Positions 15,281-23,922 of a DNA stretch of 43,706 bases are shown one piece after another. This stretch comes from Treponema sp. (GTDB taxonomy: Bacteria; Spirochaetota; Spirochaetia; Treponematales; Treponemataceae): contig JAEDJS010000008.1 of NCBI GenBank assembly GCA_016296205.1, forward strand, positions 1 through 43,706, written 5' to 3'. Both the position numbers and the translations under genes were made by a program. The notes below the pieces were generated by a model. It was not told where the DNA came from, ran no database searches, and saw only the letters and a program-made list of their open reading frames with translations. Position 1 is the first letter of the stretch. Each line of letters opens with the position of its first letter.

Positions 15281-17200
15281 TTATGACAGTTCAAAAGCAC
15301 CAGTATACAGTTTATAGTATCGGCCTTTTTGTGCCATCAACTGATTATGATTACCACGTTCAATAATATTTCCTTTTTCGAGAACGATTATTACATCCGC
15401 ATTTCTTACAGTAGAAAGACGATGGGCAATTACAAAAACAGTTCTGCCGTCCATTAACGAATCCATACCTTTTTCTATAAGATGTTCAGTACGGGTATCG
15501 ATTGAACTTGTGGCTTCATCAAGAATCAAAACTGGAGGATCAGCAATAGCGGCTCTGGCAATAGCAAGAAGCTGTCTCTGCCCCTGACTAAGACTGTCAC
15601 CATCTCCAGTTATCATAGTATCATACCCTTTAGGCAAATGAAGAATAAAATTTTCTGCATTTGCAAGACGGGCGGCATTTTCTACCTGTTTATTGCTGGC
15701 TTCAAGATTTCCGTATCTGATGTTTTCACGGATTGTGCCTGTAAAAAGATGTGTATCCTGAAGAACCATTCCAAGACTTTTTCTAAGTGAATCTTTCTTA
15801 ATCTGGTTGATTGGAATTCCATCGTAGGTAATTGTTCCCTTATTTTCTTCTATATCATAGAATCTGGTAAGGAGATTGGTGATTGTAGTTTTTCCAGAAC
15901 CAGTTGAACCTACCAGCGCAATTTTCTGGCCTGGTTTAGCATGAAGACTAATGTTATGCAGAACTTCTTTTTCCGGAACATAACCAAAACTTACATTTTC
16001 AAAAACAACATCACCGTTAAGGGGTTTTAACTCAGGATTATCAGGAGTTCCACCGGTAAGCTTCCATGCCCACTGTTCTGTGTTCATAAAAGTTTGCAGG
16101 ATTTTTCCTTCATTTGTTTTTATTGCAGTAACAAGTTCAACCTTTCCCTGGTCCAGTTCATTTTTTTCATCAATTACTTTAAAAATTCTTTCTGCACCAG
16201 CCAGTGCATTTAAAATTCCATTAAACTGCTGGCTCATCATTGTAATTGGACGGCTAAAACTTCTTGTATACTGCAAAAAGGCTGCAATACTTCCCAAATC
16301 CATTCTGCCGCTTATCACCATAAGTGCTCCACAGATTGCAATAATTGCATACTGAATGTGACTTAGGTTTCCCATAAGAGGCATTAAAATATTTGCATAA
16401 GTATTTGCCTTTGTTCCCGATTTGCAAAGTTCATCATTAAGAGCCTGGAACCCGTCTATAACAAAGGCTTCACGGTTAAACACTTTTACAACTTTCTGGC
16501 CTTCAATCAACTCTTCTATATAACCGTTTACCTTTCCCAGATTCTGCTGCTGCAAACGGAATGCACCTGCACTTTTTTTCCCAATAGCTGCTGCAATAAA
16601 CATCATAAAGATAATTGTAACAACCATGATTAAAGTTAAAACCGGGCTCATAATAATCATCATCACAAAAACACTGATTACGCTTACAATTCCACTGAAC
16701 ATCTGAGGCACACTCTGGCTCATCATATCGCGGAGGGTATCAACATCATTTGTGTAGAGACTCATAAGTTCACCGTGAGTGCGGCTGTCAAAAAATTTTA
16801 ATGGCAGCAATTCCATTTCAGAAAACAAATCATTCCTGATTCTGAATAATGTTCGGCTGGAAATATAAAGCATAAGTCTTGCATTTAACCAGCTGGCAAA
16901 AGCACCAAAAGCAAAAATACAAGCCATAACCGCAAGCATTTTTAGAAACGGTAAAAAATCAACAAAACTCAGAACTTCACCACTTCTGGCACGATTAAAT
17001 AAAGGAACAATATAATTATTAATTGCCGGTTTAAGTAAAGAATCACCTAAAACACCTGCTCCACTGCTACAAAGAACTGCCACAAAAACAATAAGCAGAA
17101 ATCCTCTGTATTTTCCCATATAACTAATAAGGCGGCCAATTGTCTTCCACACATTTTTTGGTTTTTCTATTGGTCCCATTCTTCTTCCCGGACCTGCCAT
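15281..17200 (-). CDS. heterodimeric ABC exporter, subunit with consensus ATPase site
   Basis: The 639-residue half-transporter joins a six-helix type I exporter domain (about residues 25-345) to an ATPase domain. Walker A is GSTGSGKTT, Walker B with catalytic Glu is VLILDEATSSID and the switch His is IAHRLS. The signature is LSQGQ, off the LSGGQ consensus. With the partner subunit's LSGGQ this makes one canonical ATP site, the usual asymmetry of heterodimeric exporters. A ~45-residue insertion separates the membrane and ATPase domains (NTEQWAWKLTGGTPDNPELK). The ATG at 17200 overlaps the partner's stop by one base and has AGGAGG just upstream. The substrate is unknown; multidrug or lipid export is typical. 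Confidence 0.88.
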   Translation of the reverse strand: MAGPGRRMGPIEKPKNVWKTIGRLISYMGKYRGFLLIVFVAVLCSSGAGVLGDSLLKPAINNYIVPLFNRARSGEVLSFVDFLPFLKMLAVMACIFAFGAFASWLNARLMLYISSRTLFRIRNDLFSEMELLPLKFFDSRTHGELMSLYTNDVDTLRDMMSQSVPQMFSGIVSVISVFVMMIIMSPVLTLIMVVTIIFMMFIAAAIGKKSAGAFRLQQQNLGKVNGYIEELIEGQKVVKVFNREAFVIDGFQALNDELCKSGTKANTYANILMPLMGNLSHIQYAIIAICGALMVISGRMDLGSIAAFLQYTRSFSRPITMMSQQFNGILNALAGAERIFKVIDEKNELDQGKVELVTAIKTNEGKILQTFMNTEQWAWKLTGGTPDNPELKPLNGDVVFENVSFGYVPEKEVLHNISLHAKPGQKIALVGSTGSGKTTITNLLTRFYDIEENKGTITYDGIPINQIKKDSLRKSLGMVLQDTHLFTGTIRENIRYGNLEASNKQVENAARLANAENFILHLPKGYDTMITGDGDSLSQGQRQLLAIARAAIADPPVLILDEATSSIDTRTEHLIEKGMDSLMDGRTVFVIAHRLSTVRNADVIIVLEKGNIIERGNHNQLMAQKGRYYKLYTGAFELS

Positions 17201-18945
17201 CAGTCTGCCTCCTGTCCGCTTCCTGCCAGCTGACTTTCGTAAACTTCACGATAAATTGAATTGTTTTCCATAAGCTGAGCATGAGTTCCTGTGCCGGAAA
17301 TTTTACCGTTATCCAAAACAATAATCTGATCCGCATCCTGAACACTGTTTATACGCTGAGCAATAATCAGTTTTGTAGTTTGTGGAAGACAATTTTTTAA
17401 TGCACTTCTGATTCTTGAATCGGTTGCTGTATCAACTGCACTGGTTGAATCATCAAGCACAAGAATTTTGGGTTTCTTTAAAAGAGCTCTGGCAATACAC
17501 AGTCTCTGTTTCTGACCGCCACTTAAATTAACTCCACCCTGACCTAAATCTGTATCATAACCTTTTGGGAAAGCTTCAACAAACTCATGGGCATCACTGG
17601 CTATACATGCAGTTCTGATTTCTTCATCAGTGGCGTTACTGTTACCCCATTTTAAGTTTTCCTTAATTGTACCACTGAACAAAACATTTTTCTGCAAAAC
17701 CATACTTACACTGTCCCGAAGAACTTCAAGGTCGTAGTCTTTTACATCAACACCGCCAACTGTAACGCTTCCTTCAAGAGTGTCATAAAGCCGGGCAATT
17801 AAACTCACCAAAGTTGATTTAGACGAACCGGTGCCGCCAATAATTCCGTAAGTTTTACCACTTTCCAGCCTTAAGTTGATATTTTCCAGAACACAGTTTG
17901 ATTTCTGATGATTGTAGCTGAAGAAAACATTTTTAAACTCAACACTGCCGTCTGCCACATTTTTTACTGGAACTGCAGGATTTTTAATTTCACTTTCTTC
18001 ATCCAATACTTCCACAATTCTGCTGATACTTGCACGGCTAATAATAAGCATAACAAGCATCATGGAAAGCATCATAAGACTCATAAGAATCTGTGTAATA
18101 TATGTAATAAAACTGATTAATTCACCAGTCTGCATTTTTCCTTCAACAATAAAATTTCCGCCAAACCAAAGGCCAGCAATTATACAGCCGTAAACAACAA
18201 ACTGCATTAATGGAAGGTTTAAAATAATAATACGTTCTGCCTTAACCTGAGTATCTCTTACAGCAGCGGAAGCATCTTCAAATTTTTTATCTTCAAATGG
18301 AACACGAACAAAACTTTTTACAACTCTGATTGCAGTTAAGTTTTCCTGAACAATTGAATTCATTTTGTCGTACTGCCCAAGCATTGCTTTAAACCGAGGA
18401 TGAGCCTTAATAGAAATAAAAGCAAGACAAACTGCAAGAATTGGAATTACAGTAATAAAAATCAGAGAAAGTTTTGCATTTAGCTTAATTGCCATAAAAG
18501 TTCCGCTTACAAGCATAAATGGAGCCCTCACAAGTCCTCGTATTACCATTTGATACGCATTCTGAGCATTTGTAACATCAGTGGTAAGACGAGTAACAAG
18601 TGAAGAAGTAGAAAACTTGTCTATGTTTCCAAAAGAAAAACTCTGAACCTTTTCAAAAAGCTTTCGGCGCAAATTACGGGAAAAGCCCAGGGCACCTACT
18701 GCACTTAGTCTGGCACCCAAAACACCAAAACTCAGGCTCAAAAGAGAACAACCGGTCATAATAAGACCAAGTTTACAAACATAATTTATATCGTGGTTTG
18801 CAATTCCCACGTCAATAATCCGGGCCATAATTAAAGGCAAAACCGTTTCCATCACAACTTCACCAATCATACTGAATGGACTTGCAACAGAAGCGGCTTT
18901 GTATTTTGTTTCAAGGCCCTGTAAAATTTTCTTTAACCAGGACAT
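17200..18945 (-). CDS. heterodimeric ABC exporter, subunit with degenerate ATPase site
   Basis: The 581-residue half-transporter has a membrane domain (about 1-310) and an ATPase domain. Walker A is GGTGSSKST and the signature LSGGQKQ is canonical, but the Walker B region is VLVLDDSTSAVD with Asp in place of the catalytic Glu, and the switch segment reads IAQRIN with Gln for His. These changes mark the non-hydrolysing site of a heterodimeric exporter and fit the next gene as partner. It follows the DUF4340 gene by 14 bases. Unusually for an internal gene, no ribosome binding site precedes ATG 18945; the sequence there is TATTATAATG, so a -10-like motif overlaps the start codon. Confidence 0.88.
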   Translation of the reverse strand: MSWLKKILQGLETKYKAASVASPFSMIGEVVMETVLPLIMARIIDVGIANHDINYVCKLGLIMTGCSLLSLSFGVLGARLSAVGALGFSRNLRRKLFEKVQSFSFGNIDKFSTSSLVTRLTTDVTNAQNAYQMVIRGLVRAPFMLVSGTFMAIKLNAKLSLIFITVIPILAVCLAFISIKAHPRFKAMLGQYDKMNSIVQENLTAIRVVKSFVRVPFEDKKFEDASAAVRDTQVKAERIIILNLPLMQFVVYGCIIAGLWFGGNFIVEGKMQTGELISFITYITQILMSLMMLSMMLVMLIISRASISRIVEVLDEESEIKNPAVPVKNVADGSVEFKNVFFSYNHQKSNCVLENINLRLESGKTYGIIGGTGSSKSTLVSLIARLYDTLEGSVTVGGVDVKDYDLEVLRDSVSMVLQKNVLFSGTIKENLKWGNSNATDEEIRTACIASDAHEFVEAFPKGYDTDLGQGGVNLSGGQKQRLCIARALLKKPKILVLDDSTSAVDTATDSRIRSALKNCLPQTTKLIIAQRINSVQDADQIIVLDNGKISGTGTHAQLMENNSIYREVYESQLAGSGQEAD

Positions 18946-18959
18946 TATAATAATTTAAA

Positions 18960-19877
18960 TTAAGACATCAAATCAGCAAGATTTTTAACGAATCTTTCTG
19001 AAGTATATTTTGTAATATAGAACATGAATGGAAGAGTGTTGCATGAGCACAACTTTCTGTTTTCATCAGCATCGTTGTAAATTGTAACAACATGTTCCCT
19101 TCCGTCAACTGTAACAAAAATTGTGGCAAAGGGAATCTCTTCAGGAATTGTCATATCATCTTCTGCCCAGGAACTGGCTTTAAGAGTAAGCATACCTTCT
19201 GTCCAATCGTGAACTTTTTCCTGATCAAGCAGTGTTCGTGCAGCAGTTGCATTGTTTTCTGCAATTTCCCACATTGAACCGTTTTTCTTAAGAGAAAAAT
19301 TTTCTTCACCTTTAACAACTTTTACAGCAGTAATAGAATCGCCGTCCCAGATTGTTGAGCTTCTTATGCTTTCTGTACTTGTATTAAACAGAGAGTTCAA
19401 CCCGCCGCCAGCAAGAGCTACAGAATTTTTTGAATCAACAGTTACATAACTCTGTTCACCGCCGGCACTTGATTTACCAATGTTCAAAGTACGCAAAACA
19501 GTTGAATCTTTATAAGCTGTAACCTTAATTGCCGATCCATCTTCCAGACCATAACGGTCCATAGTTCCGGCAGCATTTTTTGCAACAGTTCCCAGAAGTT
19601 TAATTTCTTTAATTCCAGAAACAAGATTTTTTGTTTTTGCTGCATCAGCGGAATACATTTTCTGTCCAACATACCATGCAGAATCCTTATAAGTAAGTTC
19701 TACAGTTCCGTTAGAATTTTCAATAACAATTTTATCTGGAGTTGAATCCAGCTTAAGAATTTCAACTTTACTTTTACCAGTAAAACACAACTGCAGAATA
19801 TAAATCAACGCAAGAGCTGCGGCAACTGCAAGAAGAACAATTTTCTTTACAGGAAGTTTAATTTTTGTTTCACTCAT
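18960..19877 (-). CDS. DUF4340 domain protein
   Basis: The 305-residue protein has one N-terminal membrane helix (about 13-30) and an exported beta-rich body with paired repeats: VEILKLDSTPDKIVIENSNGTVEL with DSAWYVGQ, and ITAVKVVKGEENFSLKKNG with SMWEIAEN. That two-fold pattern is typical of DUF4340. The family is usually encoded beside GldG-type ABC transporter genes, exactly as here. The gene overlaps the GldG stop by one base (TAATG). It is likely an extracytoplasmic partner of the GldAFG transporter; biochemical function is not known. Confidence 0.82.
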   Translation of the reverse strand: MSETKIKLPVKKIVLLAVAAALALIYILQLCFTGKSKVEILKLDSTPDKIVIENSNGTVELTYKDSAWYVGQKMYSADAAKTKNLVSGIKEIKLLGTVAKNAAGTMDRYGLEDGSAIKVTAYKDSTVLRTLNIGKSSAGGEQSYVTVDSKNSVALAGGGLNSLFNTSTESIRSSTIWDGDSITAVKVVKGEENFSLKKNGSMWEIAENNATAARTLLDQEKVHDWTEGMLTLKASSWAEDDMTIPEEIPFATIFVTVDGREHVVTIYNDADENRKLCSCNTLPFMFYITKYTSERFVKNLADLMS

Positions 19878-21985
19878 TATTTTTTCCTCATAATGTTTTC
19901 AATTTCACGACTATCTTTTGGGTCATACTTCATGCGGATATTTTTCCTATGTTTCTGACGGATTAAGAGAACAATAAGCCCCGCAACTGCAACAAGTACT
20001 GCAAGACCAAACTGGTTAAAGTATTTTGCAAACACAGCAAATCCGCCCTTAATTTTTCCGCTGTCAAGACTGTTCAAAGAAAGGTTCTTTGTTCTCATCA
20101 AACAGTAATCACCATTGCCGTTCATATAATCAACTGTATTGCGAACAAAACTTACTGCCTGTGGTCTCATACTTTCCGGCAAATACTGAGGATTTGTAAC
20201 ATAAGAACATGGGCTTACATAAATTTTTCCGCTTCTTACACTTTTTGCCAGATGGTTAGTACTCTTAATTTTTGATTTATCCTGATTTTCTGCAACAGGG
20301 TTATAATCAAATGCACTTGTAAATTTTCCTTCAACAAGAACAGCAAGATCGTAAGATTTTTCTGTTGATTTATCCTGTGGAGGATTAATGTAGCGAGGAT
20401 CAAGAATAACACCGTCTTTCATAGTCCATGCTTCATTTGAAGTTTTTGCAAGAGAAGTTACTTTTACCCCCTCCATTCCACGAGCCTTAGTTGCATCAAC
20501 TGTACCAGACTGGAGGAAAATCAGATTGTTGAGATTCTTTGTAATTACATTTTTCTTATCCAGTGAGTTCTGTTCCAGAAGTGGAGCATAGTAAAAGTTG
20601 AGTTTTCCATATCCCTGCTGAGCACCAATAAAACATTTTTCATCCATTACAAAATGCTTTGGAAGTTCAACACCATAATGATTCAGAAGATTATCAAGTC
20701 CAGTGTTGATTTCTTCATACTGAGGCATCTGTCCGTAATACTGCTGCTGTGCGCTTTCATCCTGTTCAAGTGGATCAACATAACAGATAAGGTTTCCGCC
20801 TTTCATAAGGAACTGGTCAATTTTATAAAGTTCTGCATCTGTGAAACTTGTTTTTGGACCATTAATAATAATGCTTTCCATTTCTGACGGAATATCAACT
20901 TCTGCAAGGTTAAGAGGAACAAGAGTGTACATATCATCCATAATTGATCTGTATGCACCAGCACCTCTCTGGTCGTCGTAAATATCACCTTCACCATGGC
21001 CTGTAACATATCCGATTTTATTTGTACGGCTTACAAGACTCTGGAGGTTAGCAGAAAGATTGTCTTCAAGATTATCAAGCCCCGAAATAGCATAAGAGAA
21101 AATCATATTTACCATTTCCATTGGAATTACGCGGAAATTTTCTCCATATTCCATAACAAGACCAATAATTCCGGAACCGTCTGAACCGTCTTTATTCTTC
21201 CAGTTGATTAACTGCAAACCATATTTGTCGGCCACAGCTTCCATTATTTCTTTATCCGGATCAATTTTATTGAATTCAATGCGATCAAGATTCTTTTTGT
21301 TCAATGTGCTGTATGCTTCCTGAACCTTTGAATCAATCTGGTCAAATCCAGCAATTCTAAAGTTTTTAAGTTCTTCGCTCTTATACAAAGTAAGATTAAC
21401 TTTTCCGTCCAGACCGTTCATAATATTGGCAGTAGAAACAATCTTGCTGATAGTTGTAGTAATATCATATTCAAGACCGCTGGTAGAAGCAATTCTGTCC
21501 AGTTTTTCAATCTGGTCTGCATAAACAAAAACCATACCCATATAGGCATTCTTAAAATTTGCTTCGTTGTTTTTTACTTCCTGAACCTGAACCTGTTCAA
21601 GCCCGTAACCGTTTGCCATTTTTACACTTTCCGGTTTGTTCATGTCAAAGTATTCATAGGCAAAATTACTGCTGGCAGCATTTTTATATTCAACAAGAAT
21701 ATCTTTTACATACTGGTCAACACTTGAATATGGTGCCGGAAGATTGTCTGTAAAGAATACTTTTACAGTAAGAGGTTCTTCAATTGTCTTTACAGCATCT
21801 TTACTTACCTGACTCAAAGAATAACTTTTTGGCCCAGTAATATCAAATCGCTTATATCCACGAATGCTTACAAGATTAAGAAGCACAAGGATAATTACGA
21901 ACAGTGCAAAATCACTTCGGGAACCTTTAAGCCAGTTGAGGATTGATGTCCAGGCTCCATTTTTCTTATTCATTTTATCACTCAT
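19877..21985 (-). CDS. gldG: GldG-family ABC transporter auxiliary protein
   Basis: The 702-residue protein has a membrane helix near the N terminus (about 26-45), a long extracytoplasmic region and a second helix near the C terminus (about 658-676) followed by a basic tail. The N-terminal part (ITGPKSYSLSQVSKDAVKTI and LTVKVFFTDNLP) matches the domain of GldG and DUF7088 proteins, and the middle (IGYVTGHGEGD, FLMKGGNLICYVDP) matches the glutamine-amidotransferase-like fold of that family. In Bacteroidetes GldG works with GldA and GldF in gliding. In spirochaetes the role is unknown and the symbol denotes family only. AGGAGA-like sequence precedes ATG 21985. Confidence 0.82.
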   Translation of the reverse strand: MSDKMNKKNGAWTSILNWLKGSRSDFALFVIILVLLNLVSIRGYKRFDITGPKSYSLSQVSKDAVKTIEEPLTVKVFFTDNLPAPYSSVDQYVKDILVEYKNAASSNFAYEYFDMNKPESVKMANGYGLEQVQVQEVKNNEANFKNAYMGMVFVYADQIEKLDRIASTSGLEYDITTTISKIVSTANIMNGLDGKVNLTLYKSEELKNFRIAGFDQIDSKVQEAYSTLNKKNLDRIEFNKIDPDKEIMEAVADKYGLQLINWKNKDGSDGSGIIGLVMEYGENFRVIPMEMVNMIFSYAISGLDNLEDNLSANLQSLVSRTNKIGYVTGHGEGDIYDDQRGAGAYRSIMDDMYTLVPLNLAEVDIPSEMESIIINGPKTSFTDAELYKIDQFLMKGGNLICYVDPLEQDESAQQQYYGQMPQYEEINTGLDNLLNHYGVELPKHFVMDEKCFIGAQQGYGKLNFYYAPLLEQNSLDKKNVITKNLNNLIFLQSGTVDATKARGMEGVKVTSLAKTSNEAWTMKDGVILDPRYINPPQDKSTEKSYDLAVLVEGKFTSAFDYNPVAENQDKSKIKSTNHLAKSVRSGKIYVSPCSYVTNPQYLPESMRPQAVSFVRNTVDYMNGNGDYCLMRTKNLSLNSLDSGKIKGGFAVFAKYFNQFGLAVLVAVAGLIVLLIRQKHRKNIRMKYDPKDSREIENIMRKK

Positions 21986-21998
21986 TTTATTCTCCAGA

Positions 21999-22736
21999 TT
22001 ATCCGCGTTTTGCGTTTTCTACAGTTCTTACGGTAAGACCAAAGAACAAAGCAGTTAAAGTAAGGAAATAAACCAAATCCCTGGTATCTACAATTCCCCG
22101 GGAAATTGAATCAAAATGGCTTGTGGCACTAAAGAATGTAAATATTCCCACCAGTCCGCTTGGAATTAAACGGATGAACATTCCCATAAGACACAGACAG
22201 ATACATATTGCAAGTCCAATAAAAAATGATAGAATCTGATTTTTAGTAACACTTGAAGCAAACACACCAATAGCACTAAAACTTGCAGCCAGAAGAATTG
22301 CACCAAGATAGCCTCCAATTATCGGGCCAAAATCCGGGTTGCCAAAAATTGCACATGTTACGGCATAAAACAAAGTTGGAACTAAAAGAACAACACTGCT
22401 GATAAAACTTGCAAGATATTTTCCAAGAACAATGTCCATAGAAGTTACTGGCAGAGTTACAAGAGTTTCCATACTTCCGCTTCTTTTTTCTTCACTGAAG
22501 ATTCTCATTGTAAGAGCAGGAATAAAGAAACTGAATGTCAAAGGCAAAAGTCCAAAGAAATCACGGAGTTCTGCACGTTTAATAAGGAAGAAAGTTGAAA
22601 AGAAAAAACTTCCGGCAAAAATCAGGAACAATGCACAGACAATATATGCAATTGGACTTGTAAAATATGCTTTAAGCTCTCTTGCCATAATTACTTTCCA
22701 GGCTTTAGGGCTTTTTGTTGTTTGTTTATTACTCAT
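21999..22736 (-). CDS. gldF: GldF-like ABC-2 type permease
   Basis: The 245-residue integral membrane protein has six hydrophobic segments, near residues 26-50, 60-80, 105-130, 140-165, 172-195 and 220-240. The pattern of the ABC-2 permease GldF is clear: MARELKAYFTSPIAYIV at the N terminus and MRIFSEEKRSGSMETLVTLPV at the first cytoplasmic loop. It forms the membrane channel paired with the upstream ATPase. Start and upstream stop overlap by four bases (ATGA), with AAGGGG as ribosome binding site, so translation is coupled. Confidence 0.85.
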   Translation of the reverse strand: MSNKQTTKSPKAWKVIMARELKAYFTSPIAYIVCALFLIFAGSFFFSTFFLIKRAELRDFFGLLPLTFSFFIPALTMRIFSEEKRSGSMETLVTLPVTSMDIVLGKYLASFISSVVLLVPTLFYAVTCAIFGNPDFGPIIGGYLGAILLAASFSAIGVFASSVTKNQILSFFIGLAICICLCLMGMFIRLIPSGLVGIFTFFSATSHFDSISRGIVDTRDLVYFLTLTALFFGLTVRTVENAKRG

Positions 22737-23686
22737 TTTGTTTCCCCTTCTGCAGTAACGCTGCGGAATACATCTTCAAGACTGTTCTTCATCAGTTCGA
22801 TTCCATAAATACTGATATTTGATTCTGAAGCTTTCTTAAAAATCAAAGGCCGAATTTCTTTTCCCTCTGAAGCACCAACAAATGCACAGACAAGTTTAGT
22901 ACCGTCTAAAGCAGGTTCATCCTCATCACTTACAGAAACACTGTCTGCACCTTCTACCTGAGAAAGCACATTTTTTAAGTTTTCTGCATCAATTCCACCG
23001 GCAGTAACTTTTACGCTTACTGAATGGCCGAACTTTTCTTTAAGAAGATTTGTAGGACTGTCTGCCACTACTTTTCCGCGGCTGATGATAATAACTCTAT
23101 TGCAGAGCATTTCAACTTCACTAAGAATATGAGTTGAAATAATAACTGTACGAGTCTTTCCGATTTCTTTAATAAGGTCACGAACATCACTAACCTGATT
23201 TGGGTCAAGACCGCTTGTTGGTTCATCAAGAATAAGGATTTCAGGATCCCCCATAAGTGCATGAGCCAGACCTACACGCTGCTTGTTACCGCGGCTAAGG
23301 TCGTTGATATTTTTGTGCATTACTTCTGTAAGACCACAGGTTTTTGCAAGAGCCGGAACCTTTTCTTTTGGATCCTGGCCAAGCATTGTGGCAATATAAT
23401 TCAAATAGTCTGCAACAATCATATCACTGTAAAGTGGAGCAGCTTCAGGCATATAGCCGATTTTTCTTTTTGCATCAACTGCATTTTTAACAACATCAAG
23501 ACCATCGATTTCTACACAACCTGATGTAGGTTCAAGGAATCCCGTAATCATTCGCATTGTTGTTGTTTTACCGGCACCGTTTGGACCAAGAAGGCCAATG
23601 ATTTCGCCAGTCTGAATAGAAAAGCTTACATCATCCACGGCCCGGAAAGATCCGAATTCCCTGGAGACATTCTTAACTTCAATCAT
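22733..23686 (-). CDS. gldA: GldA-like ABC transporter ATPase
   Basis: The 317-residue cytoplasmic ATPase carries Walker A GPNGAGKTT, the signature LSRGNKQRVGLAHAL, Walker B ILILDEPTSGLDP and the switch STHILSEVE. A ~90-residue C-terminal extension follows the ATPase core, as in CcmA/GldA-type proteins. It powers the GldF permease encoded next. It is the first gene of a run reaching at least to miaB, with gaps under 45 bases. ATG 23686 is preceded by AAGGGG. Its promoter has a palindrome over the -10, so a regulator may act there. Confidence 0.88.
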   Translation of the reverse strand: MIEVKNVSREFGSFRAVDDVSFSIQTGEIIGLLGPNGAGKTTTMRMITGFLEPTSGCVEIDGLDVVKNAVDAKRKIGYMPEAAPLYSDMIVADYLNYIATMLGQDPKEKVPALAKTCGLTEVMHKNINDLSRGNKQRVGLAHALMGDPEILILDEPTSGLDPNQVSDVRDLIKEIGKTRTVIISTHILSEVEMLCNRVIIISRGKVVADSPTNLLKEKFGHSVSVKVTAGGIDAENLKNVLSQVEGADSVSVSDEDEPALDGTKLVCAFVGASEGKEIRPLIFKKASESNISIYGIELMKNSLEDVFRSVTAEGETK

Positions 23687-23756
23687 GTTTTACCCCTTAA
23701 TTTTTATTAACAAGATAATTCATAAAATCCACAAAAAAAACTGAAAATTATGCATA

Positions 23757-23788
23757 TCTATAATATAGAAAAAAACACCAATCGGCAA
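23757..23788 (-). promoter_or_regulatory. promoter of the gld operon with palindrome over the -10
   Basis: The minus strand reads TTGCCG (23788-23783), a 17-base spacer and TATTAT (23765-23760). A perfect 13-base palindrome, TCTATAATATAGA (23757-23769), spans the -10 and is a candidate operator. The predicted leader is about 65 bases long. Confidence 0.5.
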
Positions 23789-23844
23789 CATTTTGTTACA
23801 AAAATTAACAAGAAATTATTTTCCAAGAAATTCCTCAAAATGTA

Positions 23845-23873
23845 TTGACACAAAGCCAGAAAAATAAGACATT
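23845..23873 (+). promoter_or_regulatory. possible pot operon promoter
   Basis: TTGACA at 23845-23850 is a perfect -35. At 17 bases the matching -10 is only GACATT (23868-23873). The -35 call is good but the -10 is weak. This TTG could be mistaken for the potA start codon. Confidence 0.35.
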
Positions 23874-23922
23874 ACACAAAGATAATATTAATTATTCAAA
23901 CTTAGTTTTTGGAGTTGTACTA

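Noticed and set aside
17821..17850. Walker A of the exporter subunit reading GGTGSSKST as a broken ATP site or sequencing error
   Set aside because: Together with Asp for the catalytic Glu and Gln for the switch His, it is the normal degenerate site of a heterodimeric exporter; the reading frame is intact.
23845..23922. A 26-residue N-terminal extension of PotA from the TTG at 23845
   Set aside because: The TTG lies in a perfect -35 hexamer, has no ribosome binding site, and the added residues do not resemble PotA. GTG 23923 with GGAG fits better.
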